Of a stretch of 11,108 bases of DNA, positions 1 to 6,155 are shown in pieces. A program made the position numbers and the translations under genes. The stretch spans positions 5,137-16,244 of the forward strand of contig DBZX01000030.1 of the NCBI GenBank assembly GCA_002311335.1. Reading direction: 5' to 3'. The notes beneath the pieces were generated by a model. It did no database searches. It was given only the letters and a program-made list of their open reading frames with translations, and was not told the origin of the DNA. The DNA is from a bacterium UBP10_UBA1149. Its GTDB lineage: Bacteria > Desulfobacterota > Binatia > UBA1149. Each line of letters opens with the position of its first letter. Positions within the stretch are counted from its first letter, which is position 1.

Positions 1-56
1 CGGCCGACACCGCGGGTTCTGCCGAGCAAGGGACAACGGAAACAGAAGAGTCATGA
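1..56 (+). CDS. rpsQ: 30S ribosomal protein S17, C-terminal end only (partial)
   Basis: The frame with codons beginning at base 3 is open from the left edge and ends at a TGA at 54-56. That TGA overlaps the rplN ATG in an ATGA arrangement. It encodes a tail of 17 residues, ADTAGSAEQGTTETEES, rich in Ala, Thr and Glu. The S17 identity rests on the near-universal rpmC-rpsQ-rplN order and the tight overlap, because the conserved OB-fold body lies outside the window. The peptide itself has no S17 signature and looks like a disordered acidic extension beyond the usual S17 end. S17 is a primary 16S rRNA-binding protein of the small subunit. The reading frame is fairly secure and the name moderately so. 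Confidence 0.6.
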   Translation, partial: ADTAGSAEQGTTETEES

Positions 57-421
57 TCGGGGCTGAGAGCGTACTGGACGTAGCTGATAATTCGGGTGCT
101 CGCCGCGTGCTTTGTATCAAAGTGCTCGGTGGTAGCCGTCGTCGCTACGCGCGGGTCGGCGATGTTATCGTCGTGACCGTCAAAGAGGCGATACCCGGTG
201 GCAAGGTCTCCAAGGGGGACGTTGTCAAAGCCGTCGTCGTGCGCGTGGCCAAGGAAATGGGTCGCGCCGACGGTTCATACATCAAGTTTGATACAAATTC
301 GGCGGTCATATTGGACAACCAGGGTGAACCGGTCGGGACAAGAATTTTTGGCCCCGTGGCCAGGGAGCTGAGGGCACGGCGTTTTATGAAGATCGTGTCT
401 CTGGCACCGGAGGTGCTTTAA
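53..421 (+). CDS. rplN: 50S ribosomal protein L14
   Basis: L14 is a 23S rRNA-binding protein on the subunit interface, near L19 and the site where the RsfS silencing factor docks. The 122-residue product matches the family's usual length. It shows the hallmark VLDVADNSGARR near residues 7-18, followed by CIKVLGGSRRRYA, the VGDVIVVTVKEA strand, and the late GPVARELR segment near residues 100-107. The ATG at 53 gives the standard N-terminal length. The upstream AGAAGAG (44-50) lies too close to be an ideal ribosome site, so initiation probably relies on coupling to the overlapping rpsQ stop. It opens the run of spc-operon genes and is followed after 13 bases by rplX. Nothing in it looks truncated or unusual. 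Confidence 0.98.
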   Translation: MIGAESVLDVADNSGARRVLCIKVLGGSRRRYARVGDVIVVTVKEAIPGGKVSKGDVVKAVVVRVAKEMGRADGSYIKFDTNSAVILDNQGEPVGTRIFGPVARELRARRFMKIVSLAPEVL

Positions 422-434
422 GCAGAGCAGGGTG

Positions 435-761
435 ATGGCTAAGTCGAGATTAAAAAAAGGTGATTCGGTGCTGGTCACGGCCGGCAAAGACCGAGGAAAG
501 ACGGGTAAAATCGTCAAGGTTGTTGATGACGGCGAGCGCGTGTTGGTGGAGCGCATCAACATGGTAAAGCGGCACAGCAAGGCCAGCGGGCCGCAGCAGC
601 CCGGCGGTATCGTGGAGAAGGAAGCTCCCGTTCATGCGTCCAACGTCATGCCGATCTGCCCCAAGACAAACAAGCCGACCCGGGTTGGGCGCATCCGACT
701 CAAGGACGGCGCACGGGCCCGGGTAGCACGCAGGAGCGGCGAGCTCCTGGCTGGTTCGTGA
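435..761 (+). CDS. rplX: 50S ribosomal protein L24
   Basis: L24 is an assembly-initiating protein that binds the 5' region of 23S rRNA and ends up near the exit tunnel. The 108-residue product has an N-terminal KOW motif (about residues 6-32, KKGDSVLVTAGKDRGKTGKI), the conserved EKEAPVHASNVM segment near 61-72, and KPTRVG near 80-85. The family often has a CPKC pair before KPTRVG. Here it reads CPKT, so only one Cys remains and a zinc site is not expected. A GTG lies directly before the ATG (GTGATG at 432-437), so initiation at 432 would add one Met. I chose ATG 435 because MAKSRLKKGD is the normal family start. The gene sits between rplN and rplE as expected. Confidence 0.97.
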   Translation: MAKSRLKKGDSVLVTAGKDRGKTGKIVKVVDDGERVLVERINMVKRHSKASGPQQPGGIVEKEAPVHASNVMPICPKTNKPTRVGRIRLKDGARARVARRSGELLAGS

Positions 762-777
762 GGGAGTCGAGCGGACG

Positions 778-1335
778 ATGAGCAAGAAGACCAACAAGCC
801 TAGATTACAGGTTCAATTCGAAGACGAGATTGTCGCCCAGCTCAAAGAGGAGCTGGGGATAAAGTCCGTCATGCGGGTGCCGAAGATGGACAGGGTAGTG
901 CTCAATATCGGGTTGGGTGCTGCTGTTGCCAATCCCAAGATCATCGAGGACGCGGTCACCGAGCTTGGTCTCATTGCCGGCCAGAGGCCGCTGGTGACCA
1001 AGGCCCGTAAGTCGATCGCCAATTTCAAACTCAGGGAAGGCATGCCCATTGGCGTCACCGTGACCTTGCGCCGCGCGCGGATGTACGAGTTCCTGGATCG
1101 CTTGATAAATGTTGCCCTTCCCAGGGTTCGTGATTTCCGGGGTCTTAACCCCAAGGCCTTCGATGGCTGCGGAAACTACACGATAGGTTTGAGGGATCAC
1201 TCTATTTTTCCGGAAGTGGACCTCGACAGGGTCGACGTCACCAAGGGAATGAGCGTGAGCCTGGTCACTACGGCGGTCGACGACAATGAAGGCCGGTCAT
1301 TGCTGAAGCACTTCGGGCTTCCGCTGAGAGATTAA
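778..1335 (+). CDS. rplE: 50S ribosomal protein L5
   Basis: L5 binds 5S rRNA with L18 and L25 and helps form the central protuberance, contacting P-site tRNA and S13. The product has 185 residues, close to the usual 179, with a few extra residues at the N-terminus (MSKKTNKPR). Recognisable blocks are VPKMDRVVLNIGLG (about 39-52), the AGQRPLVTKARKSIANFKLREGMPIG region (about 67-92), RDFRGLNPKAFDGCGNYT (about 118-135) and IFPEVDLDRVD (about 142-152). The ATG at 778 follows GGGAG at 762-766. In E. coli the S8 repressor acts at the rplE start. I could not recognise an equivalent S8 target here by eye. Confidence 0.98.
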   Translation: MSKKTNKPRLQVQFEDEIVAQLKEELGIKSVMRVPKMDRVVLNIGLGAAVANPKIIEDAVTELGLIAGQRPLVTKARKSIANFKLREGMPIGVTVTLRRARMYEFLDRLINVALPRVRDFRGLNPKAFDGCGNYTIGLRDHSIFPEVDLDRVDVTKGMSVSLVTTAVDDNEGRSLLKHFGLPLRD

Positions 1336-1343
1336 GCGAGTCT

Positions 1344-1355
1344 GGCCCGAGGGCC
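1344..1355 (+). other. Small GGCC stem-loop in the rplE-rpsN gap
   Basis: GGCC (1344-1347) can pair with GGCC (1352-1355) around a CGAG loop, and a T-G wobble can extend the stem by one pair. It lies in the 52-base rplE-rpsN gap, one of the largest here. No T-run follows, so it is not a standard terminator. A role in mRNA stability or processing is possible but unproven. Confidence 0.3.
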
Positions 1356-1371
1356 GAGGGTTAGTTGTTAT

Positions 1372-1378
1372 GGAGGAG
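1372..1378 (+). promoter_or_regulatory. Strong Shine-Dalgarno site for rpsN
   Basis: GGAGGAG ends nine bases before the GTG at 1388. It is among the best ribosome sites in the window. It fixes the GTG start of rpsN, which is not tightly coupled to rplE and so needs its own site. Confidence 0.85.
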
Positions 1379-1387
1379 AGATTTTAA

Positions 1388-1573
1388 GTGGCGAAGAAGT
1401 CATTGATCGCCAAGGCGAAAAGGAAGCCCAAGTTCAGCGTGCGCGGTTACACCCGTTGCCAGCAGTGCGGGCGTCCGCGCAGCGTGTACCGGCGGTTTCG
1501 GCTGTGCAGGATCTGCCTGCGCTCGTTGGCCCTCCAGGGCCTGGTGCCGGGCATGATAAAGGCCAGCTGGTAA
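1388..1573 (+). CDS. rpsN: 30S ribosomal protein S14, zinc-binding short form (type Z)
   Basis: S14 is a late-assembling protein of the 30S head, next to S3, S10 and S19. The product is 61 residues, the size of the short zinc form, as against about 100 for the long zinc-free form of E. coli. The four zinc ligands are visible as Cys24-x2-Cys27 and Cys40-x2-Cys43, within RCQQCGRPRSVYRRF and LCRICLRSLA. The C-terminus GLVPGMIKASW is typical of the family. Translation starts at GTG 1388, nine bases after a strong GGAGGAG. The gene lies between rplE and rpsH, its usual spc position. The rpsH start is 15 bases downstream. Confidence 0.98.
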   Translation: MAKKSLIAKAKRKPKFSVRGYTRCQQCGRPRSVYRRFRLCRICLRSLALQGLVPGMIKASW

Positions 1574-1588
1574 AGAGGAAAACGTACG

Positions 1589-1987
1589 ATGTCGATGAGT
1601 GATCCTATAGCCGATTTCCTCACCAGGGTGCGCAACGCCGTCAGGGCGGGCCACGCCGAGGTAGAGATCCCCTGGTCCAGCTTCAAGGAGCGACTGGCTA
1701 CCCTGCTGGTGGACGAGGGCTACATTAACCAGGCCGTAGCCGAGGGCGAGGGTGTTACACGTAAGATTCTTATTACCCTTCGCTACAACGAAGAGGGCGT
1801 ACCCGCGATTACCGGTGTACGACGCGTGAGCAAACCGAGCCTGAGGGTTTACTCGGGGGCCAGCGAGGCTCCGCGGGTGAGAAATGGTCTTGGTATAAGC
1901 GTGCTGTCCACGCCTTCGGGCATGTTGGTGGACCGCGAAGCCCGCAAGCAAAACGTCGGCGGCGAAGTAATCTGCGAGGTCTGGTAG
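1589..1987 (+). CDS. rpsH: 30S ribosomal protein S8
   Basis: S8 is a primary 16S rRNA-binding protein of the central domain. In E. coli it also represses spc-operon translation. The product has 132 residues, the standard length. It begins MSMSDPIADFLTRVRN, very like the family consensus, and ends with the signature block GISVLSTPSGMLVDREAR (about 99-116) and GGEVICEVW. ATGs occur at 1589 and 1595 in the same frame. The first is preferred because AGAGGA (1574-1579) lies nine bases upstream and the MSM-DPIAD start is the family norm. The TAG stop is one base from the rplF start, so the two genes are almost certainly translationally coupled. Confidence 0.98.
   Translation: MSMSDPIADFLTRVRNAVRAGHAEVEIPWSSFKERLATLLVDEGYINQAVAEGEGVTRKILITLRYNEEGVPAITGVRRVSKPSLRVYSGASEAPRVRNGLGISVLSTPSGMLVDREARKQNVGGEVICEVW
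1976..1980 (+). promoter_or_regulatory. Shine-Dalgarno site for rplF inside the end of rpsH
   Basis: GAGGT lies eight bases before the TTG at 1989, within the last codons of rpsH. It supports TTG as the real rplF start. It also means that ribosomes finishing rpsH must clear the site before rplF can be entered by new ribosomes. Confidence 0.65.
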
Positions 1988-1988
1988 T

Positions 1989-2528
1989 TTGTCTCGTACT
2001 GGTAGAAATCCGATCGCTGTCCCGGACGGCGTAAAGGTCAGCGTGGACGGCCAGGTTGTCAGCGTCGAGGGATCCAAGGGCTCGCTGTCTGAGAAGATGC
2101 CGGGGGGCATTTCGATCGCCATAGGCGATGCGGGAGTAGTTGTTGAGCGCGCCGATGACAGTCGAGAGCAGCGCATGGGACACGGGCTCGCGCGCCGGCT
2201 GGTCGAAAACATGGTTGTTGGCGTTACCGCCGGGTTTTCAAAGGTCTTGTTGCTCACCGGCGTCGGCTATAGGGCCGACGTCAAGGGCAACCTTGTACAC
2301 CTCACCCTCGGTTTTTCGCACCCGATTATTTACCAGCTGCCTGAGGGTGTAGAAGCCGCGGTGGCCGACCAGACAACGATCAAGATCAGTGGGTCGAGCC
2401 GGCAGAAGGTCGGCCAGGTCGCAGCTGAAATCAGGTCGCTCAGGCCGCCGGAGCCTTACAAGGGCAAGGGCGTACGTTACAGCGACGAGCACGTAAGACG
2501 GAAGGCCGGCAAGGCGGCCGCTGCCTAG
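1989..2528 (+). CDS. rplF: 50S ribosomal protein L6
   Basis: L6 is a two-domain 23S rRNA-binding protein near the sarcin-ricin loop and factor-binding site. The 179-residue product shows the N-terminal SRTGRNPIAVPDGVKV, the internal LLTGVGYRADVKG (about 87-99), the LGFSHPI segment (about 104-110), and the C-terminal signature RPPEPYKGKGVRY (about 152-164). The last residues, GKAAAA, are a slightly Ala-rich ending. Translation starts at TTG 1989, which aligns with the normal L6 N-terminus and has GAGGT eight bases upstream. A rare TTG start on a stoichiometric ribosomal protein is unusual but well supported here. It follows rpsH by one base. Confidence 0.96.
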   Translation: MSRTGRNPIAVPDGVKVSVDGQVVSVEGSKGSLSEKMPGGISIAIGDAGVVVERADDSREQRMGHGLARRLVENMVVGVTAGFSKVLLLTGVGYRADVKGNLVHLTLGFSHPIIYQLPEGVEAAVADQTTIKISGSSRQKVGQVAAEIRSLRPPEPYKGKGVRYSDEHVRRKAGKAAAA

Positions 2529-2549
2529 GCAAGGGCCGTGTAGGCAAGG
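2526..2549 (+). repeat. Nine-base direct repeat across the rplF-rplR junction
   Basis: TAGGCAAGG occurs at 2526-2534 and again at 2541-2549, a period of 15 bases. The first copy contains the rplF TAG stop. The second contributes to the AAGGA ribosome site of rplR. It may be a small tandem duplication that enlarged the junction and supplied a ribosome site. Confidence 0.6.
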
Positions 2550-2550
2550 A
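2546..2550 (+). promoter_or_regulatory. Shine-Dalgarno site deciding the rplR TTG start
   Basis: AAGGA ends eight bases before TTG 2559. No in-frame ATG lies nearby that would keep the L18 N-terminus, so this site supports the TTG. Confidence 0.65.
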
Positions 2551-2558
2551 AAGAAGCT

Positions 2559-2924
2559 TTGGGAAATTCAGCAGAAAGAAGAGTGGCCAGGCAACGACGC
2601 CGGTCGAGGGTCAGGCGCAGGGTCGTCGGTACGGACCAGCGTCCGCGCTTGTGCGTGTTCAGGTCTAACAAGCACCTTTACCTGCAGATCATATCGGACG
2701 AGAGCGGGCGCACGCTGGCTTCGGCGTCGACGATGGCGTCGGGCGGTGACGGGAAGAAGCTTGCAGCAGGGATGGCGACTGCCGGCGAACTGGGCCGCGA
2801 GATCGCGGGTCGATGTAAAGAACTGTCGATAGACGCAGTGGTTTTTGACCGCAACGGTTATCGATTCCACGGATGTGTACGCGCCGTTGCAGAGGGCGCG
2901 CGGGAAGCGGGACTTCAGTTGTGA
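2559..2924 (+). CDS. rplR: 50S ribosomal protein L18
   Basis: L18 carries 5S rRNA into the large subunit together with L5. The product has 121 residues, the normal size. It begins with a basic segment (RRVARQRRRSRVRRRVVGT, about 7-25), which in the family forms the flexible RNA-contacting N-terminus. It then shows RPRLCVFRSNKHLYLQII (28-45) and ends with the signature VVFDRNGYRFHGCVRAVAEG (94-113) and AREAGLQL. The start is TTG 2559 with AAGGA eight bases upstream. An ATG start would remove the basic segment. The gene lies in the standard place between rplF and rpsE, with gaps of 30 and 26 bases. Confidence 0.96.
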   Translation: MGNSAERRVARQRRRSRVRRRVVGTDQRPRLCVFRSNKHLYLQIISDESGRTLASASTMASGGDGKKLAAGMATAGELGREIAGRCKELSIDAVVFDRNGYRFHGCVRAVAEGAREAGLQL

Positions 2925-2950
2925 AAGTTCGAGCGGGAGCAAGAGTATAA

Positions 2951-3469
2951 GTGGGCAGGCGAGAGACTCAGAGCAGGGACGGCGGCGCGGAAGCGACCGA
3001 GTTCAAGGAACGCGTTGTTTACATCAACCGGGTTGCCAAGGTCGTCAAGGGCGGCAGGCGCTTCGGCTTTTCAGCACTGGTGGTCGTTGGCGACGGCGAC
3101 GGGCAGGTCGGTTTCGGCCTCGGCAAGGCCAAGGAAGTGCCCGAGGCTATACGCAAGGGTGTTGAAAGGGCCAGGAAAAACCTGGTGACCGTGCCCATAC
3201 AGGACGGCACCATACCCTACGGGGTAACCGGGCACTGCGGCGCTGGAAAGGTGCTTTTGAAGCCGGCCTCTGCGGGAACCGGTGTCATAGCCGGTGGTGG
3301 TATACGCGCGGTCGTAGAGCTGGCGGGAGTGCAGAACATTCTCACCAAGTGTCTCGGCTCTCACAACGCCATGAACATGGTGCGGGCTACGATGGACGCG
3401 CTCACTTCGTTGGTGAAGCCGGAAGATATAGCGGCCCTGCGGGGAAAGGCCCTGTCAGGCATACGCTGA
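2951..3469 (+). CDS. rpsE: 30S ribosomal protein S5
   Basis: S5 sits at the mRNA entry channel with S3 and S4 and affects accuracy and spectinomycin response. The product has 172 residues, near the usual 166. The N-terminal double-stranded-RNA-binding-like domain spans about residues 19-82, with KERVVYINRVAKVVKGGRRF and FSALVVVGDGDGQVGFGLGK. The C-terminal domain (about 92-165) contains GAGKVLLKPASAGTGVIAGG and AGVQNILTKCLGSHNAMNMV, both canonical. The GTG at 2951 follows AAGAG at 2941-2945 and a GGGAG further up. The N-terminal 15 residues are polar and variable, as in most S5 proteins. It lies between rplR and rpmD. Confidence 0.98.
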   Translation: MGRRETQSRDGGAEATEFKERVVYINRVAKVVKGGRRFGFSALVVVGDGDGQVGFGLGKAKEVPEAIRKGVERARKNLVTVPIQDGTIPYGVTGHCGAGKVLLKPASAGTGVIAGGGIRAVVELAGVQNILTKCLGSHNAMNMVRATMDALTSLVKPEDIAALRGKALSGIR

Positions 3470-3491
3470 GAGCGGTGGTGGAGAGAGAACA

Positions 3492-3680
3492 ATGTCTTCT
3501 TCTGAAAAAATGATTCGGGTGCGCATGACCGGCAGCTTTATCGGCTGCACCAAGCGACAGCGCGCCACGCTCAGGGGTCTTGGCTTGTCCAGGCGTGGCC
3601 GCTGTGCGGCGCTCAGGGAAACACCGGAGGTCCGCGGAATGATCAACAAGGTTCTGCACCTCGTGAAGGTAGAGGAGTAG
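3492..3680 (+). CDS. rpmD: 50S ribosomal protein L30
   Basis: L30 is a small 23S rRNA-binding protein of the large subunit, present in many but not all bacteria. The product has 62 residues. The family pattern is clear: IRVRMTGSFIGCTKRQRATL (8-27), the LRGLGLSRRG block, and the C-terminal MINKVLHLVKVEE. ATG 3492 has GGAGAG (3479-3484) seven bases upstream. A second in-frame ATG at 3510 would remove the polar MSSSEK and is less well supported. The stop lies three bases before the rplO start. Order rpsE-rpmD-rplO is standard. Confidence 0.96.
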   Translation: MSSSEKMIRVRMTGSFIGCTKRQRATLRGLGLSRRGRCAALRETPEVRGMINKVLHLVKVEE

Positions 3681-3683
3681 TCG

Positions 3684-4196
3684 ATGCAGCTCGATTCAAT
3701 GAAGCCGGCACCGGGTTCGCGGAAAAAACGCCGGAGGATAGGCCGCGGTCCCGGTTCGGGACACGGCAAGACCTCTGGACGTGGGCACAAGGGCCAGGGC
3801 TCGAGGGCCAGTGGCAACGTGAAGCCTGGATTTGAAGGCGGCCAGATGCCGCTTTCGCGACGCCTGCCCAAGCGGGGGTTTAAAAACCCATTCAGGGTCG
3901 CTTACCAGGTCATCGGGCTTGTCGACCTGGCCGAGTTTGACGCAGGCACGGTAGTAGATGTCGCGGCGCTCAGGACACGGGGACTCGCCAAGAGGGGCCT
4001 GCCGGTCAAGGTGCTGGCCAACGGCGAGCTGTCGCACGGTCTCACCGTCAAGCTCGACGCGTTTTCGAAGCCCGCCCGGGCAGCAATAGAAAGTGCCGGT
4101 GGCAGCGTAGAGCTTGTCACGGGTGCTGCTAAAAAGACCCGCAGCACTTCCAGTTCTGACACTGAGGCTGTTTCGCCTTCGGAGCCGGGAGAATAG
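3684..4196 (+). CDS. rplO: 50S ribosomal protein L15, with an extended C-terminal tail
   Basis: L15 is a late-assembly large-subunit protein that threads a long basic arm into 23S rRNA. The N-terminal signature is complete: PAPGSRKKRRRIGRGPGSG (8-26), GKTSGRGHKGQGSR (28-41), GFEGGQMPLSRRLPKRGFKN (49-68). The globular domain runs to about residue 146, ending in GGSVELVTG. The product is 170 residues, longer than the usual 144-150, because residues 147-170 form a Ser/Thr/Glu-rich tail (KKTRSTSSSDTEAVSPSEPGE) with no known L15 counterpart. ATG 3684 is six bases after AGAGGAG (3671-3677), which lies inside the end of rpmD. It is followed after six bases by secY. Confidence 0.97.
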   Translation: MQLDSMKPAPGSRKKRRRIGRGPGSGHGKTSGRGHKGQGSRASGNVKPGFEGGQMPLSRRLPKRGFKNPFRVAYQVIGLVDLAEFDAGTVVDVAALRTRGLAKRGLPVKVLANGELSHGLTVKLDAFSKPARAAIESAGGSVELVTGAAKKTRSTSSSDTEAVSPSEPGE

Positions 4197-4202
4197 TCAC
4201 CA

Positions 4203-5516
4203 GTGTTTGAGGGAATACAGAACCTTCCGCGCATACCCGAGCTGAGGCGTCGTCTCGGGTTTACGCTCGCCATGCTGGCGATCTACCGTCTCGGTGTCGC
4301 GGTGCCCACTCCGGGTATCGACGGCGAAGCACTGGGCGAGTTTTTCAAGGCCGCCCAGGCGACCGTGTTCGGCATGGTCAACCTGTTCTCCGGCGGCGCG
4401 CTGGAGAGGTTCTCAATTTTCGCTCTCGGCATAATGCCCTACATTTCGGCTTCGATTATCCTGCAGCTGATGACCCTCGTGGTGCCTCACCTCGAACGTC
4501 TTTCAAAGGAAGGCGAGCAGGGCCGACGTAAGATTACCCAGTACACGCGCTACGGCACGGTTGGATTGGCGCTGGTGCAGGGACTGTTTATCTCCATGGG
4601 CCTTGAGCAGATACAGACGCCGGGCGGGGGCTCGGTGGTGTACGACGCTGGCTGGAGTTTTCGCTTGATGACCATGCTCACGCTCTGTTCGGGCACGGTT
4701 TTCATTATGTGGCTGGGCGAGCAGATCAGCGAGCGGGGCATAGGCAACGGCATCAGCCTGATAATATTTGCGGGCATCGTCGCGGCGATTCCCTCGGCCA
4801 TAGGAGCTACCTTCGAGTTTACCCGGCAGGGTGAGCTCGGCGTTCTCGTGCTGCTCGTTCTCGCGGCCCTGATGATCGGCGTTATCGGCATCATCGTCTT
4901 CGTTGAGCGGGCCCAGAGGCGCATCCCGGTGCAGTACGCCAAGCGCGTGGTCGGTCGCAAGATGTATGGCGGCCAGAGCACCCACCTGCCGTTGAAGGTA
5001 AACACGGCTGGCGTAATTCCCCCGATTTTCGCATCTTCGCTGCTCATCTTTCCGGGGACCATTGCCCAGTTTGTCCAGCACCCGGCGTTCCAGAGAGCGG
5101 CCGACTTCCTGCAGCCGGGCGGCATGTTTTACAACGTTATTTACGTGGCCGCGATTATATTTTTCTGCTTCTTCTACACTGCCGTCACCTTCAAGCCCGA
5201 CGACGTCGCCGAGAACATGCAGAAGGCCGGTGGTTTTATACCCGGGATCAGGCCGGGTAAGCGCACGGCCGAGTACATTGACCGCATTCTCACGCGCATC
5301 ACCCTCGGCGGGGCGATCTACGTTTCAATTGTGTGCGTGCTTCCGACCATACTGATCAGTCGTTTCAACGTGCCGTTTTTCTTCGGTGGTACTGCGCTGC
5401 TGATCGTAGTTGGTGTTGCTATCGACACGGTGGCCCAGATGCAGGCCCATCTCATTCAGCGTAACTACGATGGATTCATGTCGCGCGGTGGCAGGGCGCG
5501 CGGGAGGACAGGGTGA
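4203..5516 (+). CDS. secY: Protein translocase subunit SecY
   Basis: SecY is the channel of the SecYEG translocon in the inner membrane, passing unfolded proteins from the ribosome or SecA. The 437-residue product has the expected ten hydrophobic segments, roughly at 19-37, 72-93, 117-134, 154-173, 180-200, 212-234, 269-289, 309-329, 365-383 and 395-411. Diagnostic blocks are PTPGID (35-40), the plug and TM2 region FSGGALERFSIFALGIMPYI (62-81), the basic C4 loop ERAQRRIPVQYAKR (235-248), and the C5 loop GGFIPGIRPGKRT (343-355), which contacts the ribosome and SecA. The start is GTG 4203, giving MFEGIQNLPRIPELRRRL. The stop overlaps adk by four bases. Its position after rplO is universal. Ile AUA codons are frequent. 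Confidence 0.98.
   Translation: MFEGIQNLPRIPELRRRLGFTLAMLAIYRLGVAVPTPGIDGEALGEFFKAAQATVFGMVNLFSGGALERFSIFALGIMPYISASIILQLMTLVVPHLERLSKEGEQGRRKITQYTRYGTVGLALVQGLFISMGLEQIQTPGGGSVVYDAGWSFRLMTMLTLCSGTVFIMWLGEQISERGIGNGISLIIFAGIVAAIPSAIGATFEFTRQGELGVLVLLVLAALMIGVIGIIVFVERAQRRIPVQYAKRVVGRKMYGGQSTHLPLKVNTAGVIPPIFASSLLIFPGTIAQFVQHPAFQRAADFLQPGGMFYNVIYVAAIIFFCFFYTAVTFKPDDVAENMQKAGGFIPGIRPGKRTAEYIDRILTRITLGGAIYVSIVCVLPTILISRFNVPFFFGGTALLIVVGVAIDTVAQMQAHLIQRNYDGFMSRGGRARGRTG
5502..5507 (+). promoter_or_regulatory. Shine-Dalgarno site for adk inside the end of secY
   Basis: GGGAGG lies five bases before the GTG at 5513, within the last secY codons. It supports the GTG rather than the in-frame ATG at 5519, which would remove the first two residues of the MRMALLGPPG start. 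Confidence 0.8.
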
Positions 5517-6154
5517 GAATGGCTCTTCTTGGCCCTCCCGGCTGCGGCAAGGGAACCCAGGGCGCAGCATTGCGCGAACGTTTTGGTTCGGCACACGTAT
5601 CTACGGGTGAACTCCTGCGCGCGGCCGTCAAGGACGGATCCGAGCTCGGCCTGGCGGCTGCAGCCGTGATGGCCGAAGGCAAACTCGTGCCCGACGACCT
5701 GGTACTGGGCCTGGTAGAAGAACAGCTCAACGGACACGGTCGCGACAACTACCTGCTGGACGGGTTTCCGCGCACCCTGGCCCAGGCCAGCGCTTTTGAT
5801 ACAGCTTCGGACAGCGGCAGCTACGAGCTCGATCACGTCGTGGCGCTGGACGTGCCCGAAGCAGAGCTGGTCCGACGCCTGTGCGGGCGAAGGTCCTGCG
5901 TTGACTGCGGGCGCTCGTACCACCTCGAGTTCCGCCCTCCCTCGCGTGAGGCGGTGTGCGACGCTTGCGAGGGGACCCTCGAGCAGAGGGCTGACGATGT
6001 CGAAGAGTCGGTCAGGGCCCGGCTTGGCATCTACAGGGACCAGACCGCGCCCTTGCTGGGCTTTTACGGTGAGAAAGGGATTCTCAATAAGATTGACGGT
6101 ACCGGTAATCCGAGTGAAGTCACCGCACGGATCCTCGAGGCGTTGGGCGGCTGA
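5513..6154 (+). CDS. adk: Adenylate kinase with a four-cysteine zinc-type LID
   Basis: Adenylate kinase catalyses ATP + AMP = 2 ADP in the cytoplasm and balances adenine nucleotides. The 213-residue product is a full-length long-form enzyme. The P-loop is GPPGCGKGT (7-15). The AMP-binding region contains STGELLRA (30-37), with Glu where many relatives have Asp, and the DGFPRT motif is at 83-88. The LID domain (about 122-160) carries Cys129-x2-Cys132 and Cys149-x2-Cys152, the structural zinc set, with the PP and RADD motifs. The start at GTG 5513 overlaps the secY stop (GTGA). map follows one base after its stop. The secY-adk-map arrangement is common in many bacterial phyla but not E. coli. 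Confidence 0.98.
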   Translation: MRMALLGPPGCGKGTQGAALRERFGSAHVSTGELLRAAVKDGSELGLAAAAVMAEGKLVPDDLVLGLVEEQLNGHGRDNYLLDGFPRTLAQASAFDTASDSGSYELDHVVALDVPEAELVRRLCGRRSCVDCGRSYHLEFRPPSREAVCDACEGTLEQRADDVEESVRARLGIYRDQTAPLLGFYGEKGILNKIDGTGNPSEVTARILEALGG

Positions 6155-6155
6155 A

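Noticed and set aside
452..463. A-run (452-458) in rplX with TTA AAA AAA, a possible -1 slippage site
   Set aside because: A -1 shift reads AGG and then hits TGA at 461-463, giving only a tiny product. The Lys-Lys pair is normal for L24, and no stimulating structure was seen.
740..800. An S8 repressor site at the rplE start, as in E. coli
   Set aside because: No convincing helix with the expected bulged core could be drawn by eye.
1400..2257. Long open frame of 285 codons on the - strand across rpsN, rpsH and rplF
   Set aside because: It lies wholly antisense to well-identified ribosomal genes, has no recognisable domain, and long antisense frames are expected in GC-rich coding DNA.
5796..6155. 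Upstream extension of the map frame through adk, which could suggest a 378-residue fusion
   Set aside because: The extra sequence is an Arg/Ser-rich out-of-frame reading of adk. ATG 6156 gives the exact family N-terminus.
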